64,000 bases of DNA from CAJCIW01 sp963833965 (lineage in GTDB: Bacteria; Chlamydiota; Chlamydiia; Chlamydiales; Rhabdochlamydiaceae), in contig CAWHZZ010000001.1 in NCBI GenBank assembly GCA_963833965.1, forward strand, positions 496,001-560,000, read 5' to 3'. The position numbers and the translations under genes are program-made. Under the pieces are notes generated by a model. That model had not been told where the DNA came from and ran no database searches. It saw only the letters and a list, made by a program, of their open reading frames with translations. This document shows positions 1 to 8,271 of the stretch, piece by piece (the stretch's first letter is position 1; each line of letters starts with the position of its first letter).

Positions 1-236
1 ATGGCCATCAGCTTCGAAGAGGCTTGAATGATTTTTTCCAAATACTTTTGATTCGCATCGACGAAGGAATCGTGCAGCAGCAAATCTTCTGGAGGATATC
101 CGCATAGAACAAGCTCAGAAAAGAGGACGATGTCAGCCTGCTTGGAGCGGCCATGTTCTAATGCTTGAATGATTTTTCGAGTATTGCCTTCAAAATCTCC
201 GATAATCGGATTGATTTGAGCGACGAGGATGCGCAT
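1..236 (-). CDS. nadE: Glutamine-dependent NAD+ synthetase, N-terminal part (runs off the window)
   Basis: The minus strand encodes about 78 residues starting MRILVAQINPIIGDFEGNT and containing SELVLCGYPPEDLL. This is the nitrilase-type glutaminase domain that begins glutamine-dependent NAD synthetases. The glutamate of the SEL segment fits the catalytic Glu of the nitrilase triad. In the family this domain releases ammonia from glutamine, and the C-terminal domain uses it to amidate nicotinic acid adenine dinucleotide to NAD. The ATG at 236 is the only plausible start, and the gene continues left of the window. An F-box gene starts upstream on the same strand after a 16-base gap. Because only the first domain is visible, another nitrilase-superfamily protein cannot be fully excluded, but the GYPPEDLL run is typical of NadE. 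Confidence 0.85.
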   Translation of the reverse strand, partial: MRILVAQINPIIGDFEGNTRKIIQALEHGRSKQADIVLFSELVLCGYPPEDLLLHDSFVDANQKYLEKIIQASSKLMA

Positions 237-252
237 AGAATTTCCTAGGGTA

Positions 253-1167
253 CTATTCACAGAGTACTTGATCGGGCATGTTTTTTAAAAGGGGCCGGTA
301 TGGAAGTGCGTAGATGATGTTGCACGCATGATCGGCGATTCCGACATGGAACCCCTTTTTGGTGGGCATCCATCCGATCACAATCCCATGAAGGTCATCG
401 CTGCCCGGAAGCTTCACAGTGTCTGAGACGCGCACTTGGACGGCTTTCCCATGCTCGGCCGCATTCTCGCATCTGCCCGTCTTTTCCATTTCGATCAGAT
501 CGAAAAGGCCTCTGGTTCGCAGCGACACCATTTCGCAGCCTTGCTCGCCTGTCAGTTTTTTTTGATCGTCTGGAAATAGGAAATTGGATTTTTCATCGGG
601 CCTTTTCTTCATGACAGAGAGATTGACTTTAGTGGCAATGCGGCTGCATTGCTTTAAGATTTCAGGTTCGATGTCGTCGCAAATCGGCGGCGTTATGCCC
701 TTGCTATATGAGTAAAGGATGACGACGTTTTTGAACGAATAAGGAACACTCATTTCATTCGTATCGAGGAGAATCGGTCCATCCCCTTTTGTTTTTAGTA
801 AATCGAAAAGTGTTTGGTCCCATTTTCTTTTGAATGCTTTAGGTTCGACCACAATGCACCAGCTTTCGCATAATTGTTTAAAATCCTCCTCCCTGATTTT
901 AGGAACCGCCCCAACAAATTCTCCTAAGAACGACATCGCCCGTGATGAGACAGTATGGGCGCGAAGAAATACAAAGTCATTTTTTCGATTACGCATCGTC
1001 CCTTCGACGAGGGGAATTTTTTCCTTTTCCGACAGGATTTCCCAAATTGCAGAAGATTGCATGCACTGCCTCCACAATTTACAAACGATCTCAGAACTGC
1101 AGACACTTTGCAAATCGATGTATTTAAAGATTTGAACGAAACATTCTATGGGCAAAATGGAATTCAT
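253..1167 (-). CDS. F-box protein, putative effector
   Basis: This 304-residue protein begins with an F-box-like motif over about residues 3-45: LPIECFVQIFKYIDLQSV, then a Cys-Lys-Leu-Trp (VCKLW) and AIWEIL. In eukaryotes F-boxes bind Skp1 of SCF ubiquitin ligases, and bacteria that carry them usually deliver them into host cells. The remaining 250 residues match nothing I recognise. They are mixed charged with no signal peptide or membrane segment. The far C-terminus (GIVIGWMPTKKGFHVGIAD, then YALPYRPLL) looks like a folded beta-rich domain and might bind the substrate. No good Shine-Dalgarno site precedes the ATG at 1167. The call rests on the F-box alone; the effector role is inferred. Confidence 0.7.
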   Translation of the reverse strand: MNSILPIECFVQIFKYIDLQSVCSSEIVCKLWRQCMQSSAIWEILSEKEKIPLVEGTMRNRKNDFVFLRAHTVSSRAMSFLGEFVGAVPKIREEDFKQLCESWCIVVEPKAFKRKWDQTLFDLLKTKGDGPILLDTNEMSVPYSFKNVVILYSYSKGITPPICDDIEPEILKQCSRIATKVNLSVMKKRPDEKSNFLFPDDQKKLTGEQGCEMVSLRTRGLFDLIEMEKTGRCENAAEHGKAVQVRVSDTVKLPGSDDLHGIVIGWMPTKKGFHVGIADHACNIIYALPYRPLLKNMPDQVLCE

Positions 1168-1284
1168 GTTCGATATTTAAAATTAACTAATTAATAAAAG
1201 CAAACACTCAAAATAAATTTACTTATTTGCCTTCAAAGCTCCCGATCGAGTATTCTAGGGAGTTTAAACCGGAGGCATTTTTCC

Positions 1285-3105
1285 ATGGCTACAGGCAATC
1301 TCAAAATCCACACAGAAAATATTTTACCCATCATCAAGAAATGGCTCTATTCCGACAAAGATATTTTCGTCCGCGAACTGATTTCCAATGCCTGCGATGC
1401 GATCCAAAAATGCCGCGTGCTGCGCGAACATGGCGAGCTCACGGCTGCCGATGAAGAGTTCCGCATCGATCTCACCGTCGATAAAAATGCCCGCACGTTG
1501 ACCTTTGCCGATAATGGCATCGGCATGACGGCCGAAGAGGTGGAAAAATACATCGCGCAGGTCGCTTTCTCCGGCGCGGAAGAGTTCATCGGCAAATACA
1601 GTACACAAAATGAAAAAGATCAGATCATCGGCCACTTTGGGTTAGGATTTTACTCCTCATACATGGTCGCGGAAAACGTAACTATCGATACTCTTTCGTA
1701 TCGAGAGGGAGCGGAAAGCGCTAGATGGACCTGCGATGGGTCTACTTCCTACACACTCGAGAAGGGCTCCAGGACAGAAAGAGGGACCGAGATCACACTT
1801 TTCGCCGGGAAAGAAAACGACGAATTTTTAGAAGAGGGGCGCATCCGCTCGATCTTGCAACACTACTGCGCCTTTTTGCCGTTTCCGATTTATCTCAATG
1901 GTTCTCAGATCAACAAGAAACAGCCGCTTTGGCTGAAAAACGCCTCGGAATGCAGCGAAGCCGAATACCTCGATTTCTACCACTCTCTTTATCCACTAGA
2001 GCCCGATCCTATTTTTTGGATCCATCTCAACGTCGACTACCCCTTTCATCTCAAAGGAATCCTCTATTTCCCCAAGATCAGCAAACGGTTTGATTGGAAT
2101 CAAAACACGATCAAACTTTTTTGCAACCGCGTCTTCGTCTCCGATCATTGCAAAGATTTGATCCCCGATTATTTGATGATTCTCCGAGGAGCCATCGACA
2201 GCCCAGACATTCCTCTCAACGTTTCCCGAAGCACCTTGCAAATGGACCGCACCGTCCGCCAATTGTCACAGCACATTTCGAAGAAAATATCCGACCGTCT
2301 CTCATCCCTTTATCTCTCTGAACGGGACAAGTTTTTAAAGGCGTGGCCCGACATCGAAATGATCATCAAACTCGGCCTTCTGCAAGACGACAAATTCTAT
2401 GAGCGCTCCAAAGATTTTCTCATCTGGAAGAATACCAAAGATGAGTGGACGACGATTACGGAATACTTGGAAAAACACAAGGAGGAGTACAAAGGCAAGG
2501 TCTTTTATACCTCTGAAGGTCAGCAAGGCCACTTAAGAGACCTCTATCAGCAAAAAGGGATTGAAGTCCTAGAAGCCTCATCTCTTGTCGACACTCCATT
2601 GATCAGTCTTTTGGAAGACAAACTCGACGGCGTCAAGTTCCAACGCCTCGACGGCGCCATCGACGAGTCGATTATCGATTCCTCCCGCGAAAAAACGCTT
2701 CTCGATGCAGATGGTAGGACCGAAAGTTTTAAAATCGCCGATTTTATCCGCTCAAAACTTGGATTGGACAACGTCTCTGTCGAGGCAAAAAGCTTGCACA
2801 TAGACTCGGTTCCGGCCCTGCTTGTCGTTGACGAAGAGATGCGTCGCTTGCGCGAATCGATGGCGCTCGCCCAGCAAGCGTTGCCGCCCAATTTCGCCGC
2901 TAAACGCACGTTTGTCGTCAATACCAATAATCTCCTTGTCCAGTCAATTTACCGCCTCAAGGAGAAAGATCCAGCGCTGGCCAAAGAGATGGTGCACCAC
3001 CTGTATGAACTCTCGCTACTTTCGCAGCGCGAACTCGAACCGACGGCCCTTTCTCAATTCGTCGCGCGGTCGAGTAAAATCATCGAAAAATTAATTTCGG
3101 AGTAA
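1285..3105 (+). CDS. htpG: Chaperone HtpG (bacterial Hsp90)
   Basis: This 606-residue protein is close to the usual bacterial Hsp90 length. The N-terminal GHKL ATPase motifs are clear: ELISNACDA at 31-39 (catalytic Glu31), DNGIGMT at 76-82, and GHFGLGFYS at 116-124. The middle and C-terminal dimerisation domains follow. HtpG is a cytosolic ATP-dependent dimeric chaperone that remodels clients together with DnaK. The start is set by a GGAGG site nine bases before the ATG at 1285 and by the canonical opening of the protein. The gene is monocistronic here. Its stop overlaps the convergent phosphoesterase gene by 15 bases. Confidence 0.97.
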   Translation: MATGNLKIHTENILPIIKKWLYSDKDIFVRELISNACDAIQKCRVLREHGELTAADEEFRIDLTVDKNARTLTFADNGIGMTAEEVEKYIAQVAFSGAEEFIGKYSTQNEKDQIIGHFGLGFYSSYMVAENVTIDTLSYREGAESARWTCDGSTSYTLEKGSRTERGTEITLFAGKENDEFLEEGRIRSILQHYCAFLPFPIYLNGSQINKKQPLWLKNASECSEAEYLDFYHSLYPLEPDPIFWIHLNVDYPFHLKGILYFPKISKRFDWNQNTIKLFCNRVFVSDHCKDLIPDYLMILRGAIDSPDIPLNVSRSTLQMDRTVRQLSQHISKKISDRLSSLYLSERDKFLKAWPDIEMIIKLGLLQDDKFYERSKDFLIWKNTKDEWTTITEYLEKHKEEYKGKVFYTSEGQQGHLRDLYQQKGIEVLEASSLVDTPLISLLEDKLDGVKFQRLDGAIDESIIDSSREKTLLDADGRTESFKIADFIRSKLGLDNVSVEAKSLHIDSVPALLVVDEEMRRLRESMALAQQALPPNFAAKRTFVVNTNNLLVQSIYRLKEKDPALAKEMVHHLYELSLLSQRELEPTALSQFVARSSKIIEKLISE

Positions 3106-4332
3106 TCGCGTTTCGTTTAACGCCACATGAGAAGTCGTCGGGAAAGTCGTGACCGAATCGATGATCTCTCCGCGAATAGTGAGCGCATCCACGTTCGCGA
3201 TTTGAGGGGTCAATGTGATTAAACAAACGGCATTGGCCTGTGCAATTTTTTCCAAGTACCATAATTTTTTGGGCTTTCTCGGCGTCACCCCCCAGGAACC
3301 ATCTCCCATGTAGACGACCCCATCGGGATTGATCTTATTCCCTTTCATCGGAAACGTCCGCTTATAGGCGTGATTGTGATGCTCAAAAGCTACATTCAAA
3401 TGGTATCTCTCAAAAAGCGGGTTCCACTTGGCGCGAATTTTCTTCGCCCCCGAGCTGCGGAAAGGATAGACCGAGGGATAAGCAGCAATGTGATACGCAG
3501 CCATTTTGTAAGGCGTATTTTCGCGCTCAGAGAGAGTTTTCTTCAGCCACTCGGTTTGCTGTCCCTCAATGTGGAAAGTATGCCCCGAATCGAGGAGGAA
3601 TAGACTCAAATAATCGCCTGCGTCGAGAACCCGGTAAGGAACCCCCTTTTCCGGGGTGGCGAACAACTCGTAAAAGTAAAAATGAGGCGACTTCGACGCC
3701 GATAGGCATGTCGGCCTGATGTCGTGATTTCCGAGAACAGGAACAATCGGGATCATTCGGCCCTCCGAATCGACCATGAAATTGGTCCACTCTTGCAAAA
3801 AGGTCTGCCAGCGCTTGATTTCCCAATCTTTTCCTTTGAAGACGGCCCGGCGGCCATTCGTGTAGGCGATATCCCCGCCCACCACCACAAAGTCAGGATT
3901 GCAGGCGGCGATCTCGCGATTCATTTTTCGCAAAGTCGAAAGATAAAAATAGGCATCTCCGCCGACAACAAAACGCACTGGCCTCGAGAGCTTACCTGGC
4001 AGCGTCCGAAAGCGGTGAATCCTCTCCTGACCCCCAATGCGAAATTCATATTCAGAGCCCGGCTCCAAATTATCCATTTCTACGGTGTGGACCAAAAGAT
4101 GGGTCTTAGAAAGCGTCCCATAAAGCCCTTCCTTTTTCTCCCATTCAGCGCCTCCCTGCTTTCTATAGAGCACAATGGAGTTGCAATCTTTATCCGAGGA
4201 GTGCCAATGCACAGTCATGCTCGTCGTGGGATCGTGCATCCAAGTGAGGTAAATAATGGAGGGAGACTTGCCTAGCGCCTGTTGTGCGCTTCCCAGAAGA
4301 ATGGCAGCGATTAAAAATAATAGTAGACGCAT
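3091..4332 (-). CDS. Exported metallophosphoesterase, purple acid phosphatase-like
   Basis: The 413-residue product opens with a signal peptide (MRLLLFLIAAILLGSAQQALG). A fibronectin-like N-domain typical of purple acid phosphatases follows. Then comes a calcineurin-type phosphoesterase core: GGDAYFY, VVVGGDIAYTNG, VLGNHDI and FEHHNHAYKR. These carry the metal-binding Asp, Asn and His residues of the dinuclear centre. It should hydrolyse phosphate monoesters in the periplasm or outside the cell; the substrate is unknown. The reading frame is open to an ATG at 4380, but the ATG at 4332 gives a clean signal peptide and is preferred. It converges on htpG with a short overlap. Confidence 0.85.
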   Translation of the reverse strand: MRLLLFLIAAILLGSAQQALGKSPSIIYLTWMHDPTTSMTVHWHSSDKDCNSIVLYRKQGGAEWEKKEGLYGTLSKTHLLVHTVEMDNLEPGSEYEFRIGGQERIHRFRTLPGKLSRPVRFVVGGDAYFYLSTLRKMNREIAACNPDFVVVGGDIAYTNGRRAVFKGKDWEIKRWQTFLQEWTNFMVDSEGRMIPIVPVLGNHDIRPTCLSASKSPHFYFYELFATPEKGVPYRVLDAGDYLSLFLLDSGHTFHIEGQQTEWLKKTLSERENTPYKMAAYHIAAYPSVYPFRSSGAKKIRAKWNPLFERYHLNVAFEHHNHAYKRTFPMKGNKINPDGVVYMGDGSWGVTPRKPKKLWYLEKIAQANAVCLITLTPQIANVDALTIRGEIIDSVTTFPTTSHVALNETRLLRN

Positions 4333-4523
4333 TAATTTTTTTATTATATGGAAGGCTGTTGAGAATGACTGTAGCAGCATTCAATTTTTGACGCCAGCCG
4401 CCTCTTTTCAATATAATAAAAAATTTAATACAGTAAAATAAAATTATCATTAATCTGCGAATTGCTTATTTATTAATCTTTAATTATAATTATTAAATAA
4501 GGATTAATAATTTTGGTAATAAC

Positions 4524-5975
4524 ATGCCTTCAACAATCAACGCTTCCGATATTAAAAATATTCATATTTTTAATCACAGTTCGAAAGAGCTCGGCCTCTG
4601 TAAGAAGCATCACGAAGAGCTTCGTCGCTCGCTCGTCGATCAGATTGACGACTTAGTCTCATCGCGGCTTTTTCAAACCAAATTCCGTCAATTTTTGCCC
4701 GGTGCCGATGAGGAAGTGAACGTGAGGATCCGCATTACCGGCAATCGCATCAAGGTTCAAGAAATCGACGAGGATGGCCTCAATATCGGCAGGGCCAAAG
4801 AGGTCGATTTATTGGAGGTCATCGATGATCTCGACGACGAGGACCTCGACAAAGCGGATGCGATCAATAAAGAGATTCTTGAAACAGCCGATGGCATCTA
4901 TCGCCATCATTTGCGAGAACGCGGCCGCCGTCATCACCATCACAGCGTTTCCCCTTTGAGAGGAAGGGCCTCGCGCCTCGAACCAAGAGATCGCTCGGAA
5001 TCTCCAAGTCCAATGAGACACAAACACCCCACAGTTCACGAACCCAGAAGAACGCACCAATCAGCTCCCTCAAGCGTTCGTAATCACAACACGAATGCCG
5101 TTGAATCAGAATTGGAACTTAGCCGCAACCCTTCAAGCACAAGGCAAACTAACCCAATTTCCCCGCGCCGCGAAGAAGAAACCGTTCGAACAGCGCCAAA
5201 CCCCGTCTTCGATACCCCAAGAATATCGGAACCTCCGCGCTTTGAGACGAATGAACAGATCCGAGAACTTCAAGGCCAAAAAGCAGAATTGCAGCAAAGA
5301 CTCGCACAAGTCACCGCCGAAAACGAGTTCCTAAAAGAGGTTCCCCTTGAGGAAAAAATCTCTGTTTCACAGGCCGATCACGAAAAAATGATACACTTAT
5401 CCCAGGCCCTTTCGCAAGGAGATCATTCAGGATCGACCCATTTCCCTGCCCACCTTAAAGAAGAATTTATGGCCTTGCCGGAAGACGTCCGCAACGCCAT
5501 TTATTACCAAACCTATCTTCTCATCGATCCGCCGAGCGATTCTTGGCCAATCGGTCAGAGACTATTCGAAGGCAATACCCTTAACGATTCCGCTGCGAAT
5601 GAATGCCGAGCCCAGGTAATCCGCCATTTCCTCATGCACACGCTCGCAACCGACTTTGCCCAAGCTGAATGGAAGAGACCACCCCAAGAACTCTTGAATA
5701 GATTCTATGAATTGCCAGAAATGGACCAGAGGGCGGTTTACGCGCAATTGGAATACATCCAACCCAAAGGGCCCGATTATCGAGGTCCTGGCCATGCGTT
5801 TGCCGGCCAAGACCATTTAAGCGTGACTAACCAAGAGCGCAGTGTGGCGATTCGCCGCGCCATCCTCGACAGGATCGCGGAATACCACCGCCACCATTAC
5901 CACCAAATGATCGAAGCGATGGATAACCTTTACCATCGCCTTCAAGAAGAAGCGATCCTGCAGAAACAGCAATAA
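4524..5975 (+). CDS. Hypothetical protein with Ser/Arg/His/Pro-rich disordered middle
   Basis: I do not recognise this 483-residue protein. Residues 1-130 look folded and acidic, with a DDLDDEDLDKADA stretch. Residues about 135-245 are low complexity (Arg, His, Ser, Pro: RRHHHHS, SESPSPMRHKHP). A coiled-coil segment (IRELQGQKAELQQRLAQVTAENEFL is the core; about 245-275) leads to an alpha-helical C-terminal domain with many short amphipathic helices. No signal peptide or membrane span is present. Disordered linkers and coiled coils are common in chlamydial secreted proteins, so an effector role is possible but only inferred. The upstream 140 bases are very AT-rich. Its stop abuts the convergent yajC stop. 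Confidence 0.75.
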   Translation: MPSTINASDIKNIHIFNHSSKELGLCKKHHEELRRSLVDQIDDLVSSRLFQTKFRQFLPGADEEVNVRIRITGNRIKVQEIDEDGLNIGRAKEVDLLEVIDDLDDEDLDKADAINKEILETADGIYRHHLRERGRRHHHHSVSPLRGRASRLEPRDRSESPSPMRHKHPTVHEPRRTHQSAPSSVRNHNTNAVESELELSRNPSSTRQTNPISPRREEETVRTAPNPVFDTPRISEPPRFETNEQIRELQGQKAELQQRLAQVTAENEFLKEVPLEEKISVSQADHEKMIHLSQALSQGDHSGSTHFPAHLKEEFMALPEDVRNAIYYQTYLLIDPPSDSWPIGQRLFEGNTLNDSAANECRAQVIRHFLMHTLATDFAQAEWKRPPQELLNRFYELPEMDQRAVYAQLEYIQPKGPDYRGPGHAFAGQDHLSVTNQERSVAIRRAILDRIAEYHRHHYHQMIEAMDNLYHRLQEEAILQKQQ

Positions 5976-6374
5976 TTATCGCGTTTCGCTGGCCTCAACT
6001 GATTTCTCAGCTTTTTCTTCAGAAGCCGCTTGCACGTCGGTGATCGCCGCTTTCAAGATTTCCATTTTGGCGCCGTCCAAGGCAACGATGATGCTCTTGT
6101 CTTGAACTTTGACGACCGTGGCGATGATGCCCATGGCTGTAATGCGATCGCCTTTTTTGAGCGAGCTGCGCACTTTTTCCATTTGCTTGCGACGTTTTTG
6201 TTCCGGGCGCCAAAGAATAAAGTAGAAGAACACAAGTGCGACCGCGATCATGATCACCGTCTGAATCATATTACCGCCGCCAGAGCTTGGAGCCGCCTCG
6301 CCGTCTTGGGCGAAAACAGGCAATGCTGCTGTTAAAAAAGATCCGCTCGCGAGAAAAGAAATCCATTTTTTCAT
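5976..6374 (-). CDS. yajC: Preprotein translocase subunit YajC
   Basis: This 132-residue protein has the YajC core: one membrane helix (about residues 37-56, IQTVIMIAVALVFFYFILW), then RPEQKRRKQMEKV and the GDRIT...GIIATV basic domain. YajC associates with SecDF and the Sec translocon in the inner membrane. It has an additional N-terminal signal-like segment (MKKWISFLASGSFLTAALPVFA), which most proteobacterial YajC proteins lack. It lies downstream of the rRNA methyltransferase gene on the same strand with a 170-base gap that contains an inverted repeat. Confidence 0.93.
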   Translation of the reverse strand: MKKWISFLASGSFLTAALPVFAQDGEAAPSSGGGNMIQTVIMIAVALVFFYFILWRPEQKRRKQMEKVRSSLKKGDRITAMGIIATVVKVQDKSIIVALDGAKMEILKAAITDVQAASEEKAEKSVEASETR

Positions 6375-6411
6375 GTTTGCCTTCCTTGAGGAATAAAAAA
6401 TTTAATTCAAA

Positions 6412-6561
6412 ATGAGCCAGTTGCAAAACTCTTCGCCGCCGCCGGGGCAAGAAGACACCAAAATCTTCGATTTTCCGTTTAGCGTGGAGTTTTACAACTG
6501 GCTCAAGAAACTGACTCCAGCTTGCCCGAAATCAGCGGGGAAATCAAGAAGTTTCGAGTAG
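6412..6561 (+). CDS. Possible 49-residue small ORF
   Basis: An ATG at 6412 opens 49 codons ending at TAG 6559-6561, opposite the 3' end of the rRNA methyltransferase gene. The peptide starts MSQLQNSSPPPGQEDTKIF and continues FDFPFSVEFYNWLKKL. There is no clear Shine-Dalgarno site. Both arms of the inverted repeat at 6413-6505 lie inside it. It may be chance coding within a structured spacer, so I give it low confidence. Confidence 0.2.
   Translation: MSQLQNSSPPPGQEDTKIFDFPFSVEFYNWLKKLTPACPKSAGKSRSFE
6413..6505. repeat. 19-base inverted repeat between rRNA methyltransferase gene and yajC
   Basis: TGAGCCAGTTGCAAAACTC at 6413-6431 is matched in reverse complement by GAGTTTTACAACTGGCTCA at 6487-6505, with 18 of 19 positions pairing. 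The loop is 55 bases. It lies in the minus-strand transcript between the stop of the methyltransferase gene and the start of yajC, so it may act as a transcript-processing or attenuation stem. No T-run follows it, so it is not a classical terminator. Confidence 0.6.
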
Positions 6562-7923
6562 TGCAATATTCTCGATATGGGGCGTATGAGGAAACTGGTC
6601 CACCGGCTGCAAGACGGCCACCCGATACCCAGCGGCACAAATTTCTTGAATATTGGCGGCCTGAGTCTCCACATTGCAGGACACGTAAAGAATTTCTTTG
6701 GGCCGCAGCGATTGAAGATGGGCCAAAGCGGCAGCATCCAGCCCAGAGCGCGGAGGATCGACGACGATCAGGTCCGGCGGTATAAAATCGGGACGCCTCT
6801 GCAGCTCTTCCAACTTTTTGCCGACATCGCCGCAAATGACCTCTAAATTTTTCAATTGGTTCAACTCTTTGTTGCTCTCAGCATCAAAGCACGCATGGGG
6901 ATTGATTTCGATCGCTGTCACCTTCTCCGCCTGCAAGGCCATTGCCATCCCCAGCGACGCCGTTCCCGCATAGAGATCTAAGACGTGCCGTTTAGGAAAA
7001 GAGACCATTTTCAACGCTTCGGAATAGAGTTTCTCCGCCTGAAAAGTATTCGGCTGAAAAAAAGAGGTTGGGCTGATCTTAAAGGTCAATTCTCTCGACA
7101 GATGAAGCTTCTCGAGCAAATGGTCGGGCCCATGTAAATGCAGCTCAAAAAACTGCGTCGGGCTTCCCTTACAGATCTGCTGCACGCGCAAAAAAATACT
7201 TAACCTCGGCCATTCTTCCAAGGGAACAGAGCGTTTGACAGCTTCCACAAATTGGCTTAAATTCCCTTTAGACAAGGCAAATGCGGGATTTCCCGAGACG
7301 GTGAGCATGATGAGCTTGTCGTTTGTCCTTTTGCCTTCGCGCACCGTCAGCGTTCGCAGAGTGCCGGTGTCGTTCATCCGGTAGGCCCCAAGGCCGCTCT
7401 GTTCCCACCACGAGCGCACAGCCCCAAGCAAGCTCGTGAACCAACCCGAGACTAGATGACACTCACTCAAATTCATCACATGGCCTCGGCTCCCCGCGAT
7501 GATCAGCCCCAAAAAGCGGTCGCCTGCCCGATTTTGAGAGAAAGAGAACTCCATCTTGTTGCGATAGCCCCAATGCGCATCGCATCCTATGATCGGCCTC
7601 AATTCCGCTTCACGAATGAGCCCGGCGAAGGCCTTTTTCACCCGCGCCTGTTTCTCCTCTAGCTGCGCGGCATAGTCGAGCTGCTGCCATGTACATCCCC
7701 CGCAAAAAGGAACATGCGCGCAACGCGGCGATACGCGCAAAGAAGAAGGGCGGACGACCTCGCAAAGGTCCCCGCGCCATTTCCCCCTCCTCTTCCGATG
7801 AAGGCTCGCCAACACCTCGTCGCCCGGCAGCGCTCCAATCAGCTCCACCTTGCCAGGAGGGCAATGGCCAATCCCCCAGCCCCGTTGATTAAAATTTTCA
7901 ATAAGAACAGAAACCCTATCCAT
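6544..7923 (-). CDS. rumA: 23S rRNA (uracil-5-)-methyltransferase, RumA/RlmD family
   Basis: This 459-residue protein has an N-terminal TRAM-like region (residues 1-55). An iron-sulfur cluster motif follows with Cys68, Cys74 and Cys77 (CAHVPFCGGC) and a later Cys near 156. The SAM-binding motif VLDLYAGTASLG and DPPRSGLD are present. Near the C-terminus is SCNVETQ, whose Cys is the expected nucleophile that attacks uracil C6. The enzyme makes 5-methyluridine in 23S rRNA, although family members can also act on tRNA. Its 3' end runs up to the yajC spacer. The ATG at 7923 fits the usual start of the family. Confidence 0.9.
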   Translation of the reverse strand: MDRVSVLIENFNQRGWGIGHCPPGKVELIGALPGDEVLASLHRKRRGKWRGDLCEVVRPSSLRVSPRCAHVPFCGGCTWQQLDYAAQLEEKQARVKKAFAGLIREAELRPIIGCDAHWGYRNKMEFSFSQNRAGDRFLGLIIAGSRGHVMNLSECHLVSGWFTSLLGAVRSWWEQSGLGAYRMNDTGTLRTLTVREGKRTNDKLIMLTVSGNPAFALSKGNLSQFVEAVKRSVPLEEWPRLSIFLRVQQICKGSPTQFFELHLHGPDHLLEKLHLSRELTFKISPTSFFQPNTFQAEKLYSEALKMVSFPKRHVLDLYAGTASLGMAMALQAEKVTAIEINPHACFDAESNKELNQLKNLEVICGDVGKKLEELQRRPDFIPPDLIVVDPPRSGLDAAALAHLQSLRPKEILYVSCNVETQAANIQEICAAGYRVAVLQPVDQFPHTPHIENIALLETS

Positions 7924-7965
7924 AGGGACAAAGTTTACTCGAGGAGGGCAAAGAAAGAAAGAGCT

Positions 7966-8163
7966 CTATTTCCGTTTTGTTTTAACCTTCTTTTCCGCAT
8001 CGACCGATTCCTTGCGGAAGAGTTTGGCAATTTTTGTAAACTCGATCGACCCCGTCCGCACCCTTTGCGCGGCCGATCGATTACCCCCTGCGGCCTTTTC
8101 CAAATTCTCAGAAAGTTCATTCAGATACTGCCGCATTGCGCTCATCGTCTCTTTCAAAACCAT
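7966..8163 (-). CDS. Histone H1-like protein Hc1 (short form)
   Basis: The 65 residues MVLKETMSAMRQYLNELSEN ... AAQRVRTGSIEF..IAKLFRKESVDAEKK match the conserved N-terminal helical domain of chlamydial Hc1, as I recall it from C. trachomatis HctA. In Chlamydiaceae Hc1 condenses the chromosome in elementary bodies. There it is about twice as long because of a Lys/Ala/Pro-rich DNA-binding tail. Here only the core and a short basic end (KVKTKRK) are present. AAGGAGA lies seven bases before the ATG. The aminotransferase gene is divergent. Whether such a short form still condenses DNA cannot be told from sequence. Confidence 0.85.
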   Translation of the reverse strand: MVLKETMSAMRQYLNELSENLEKAAGGNRSAAQRVRTGSIEFTKIAKLFRKESVDAEKKVKTKRK

Positions 8164-8271
8164 CGATTCTCTCCTTAAGACAGGCTCTTTACCGACATTT
8201 ATGGGGTTGGAAAAAAATGGGCAACTATTTTTTTATGTGGTACAGTACGGATTCCCCACACAAAGAACCCC

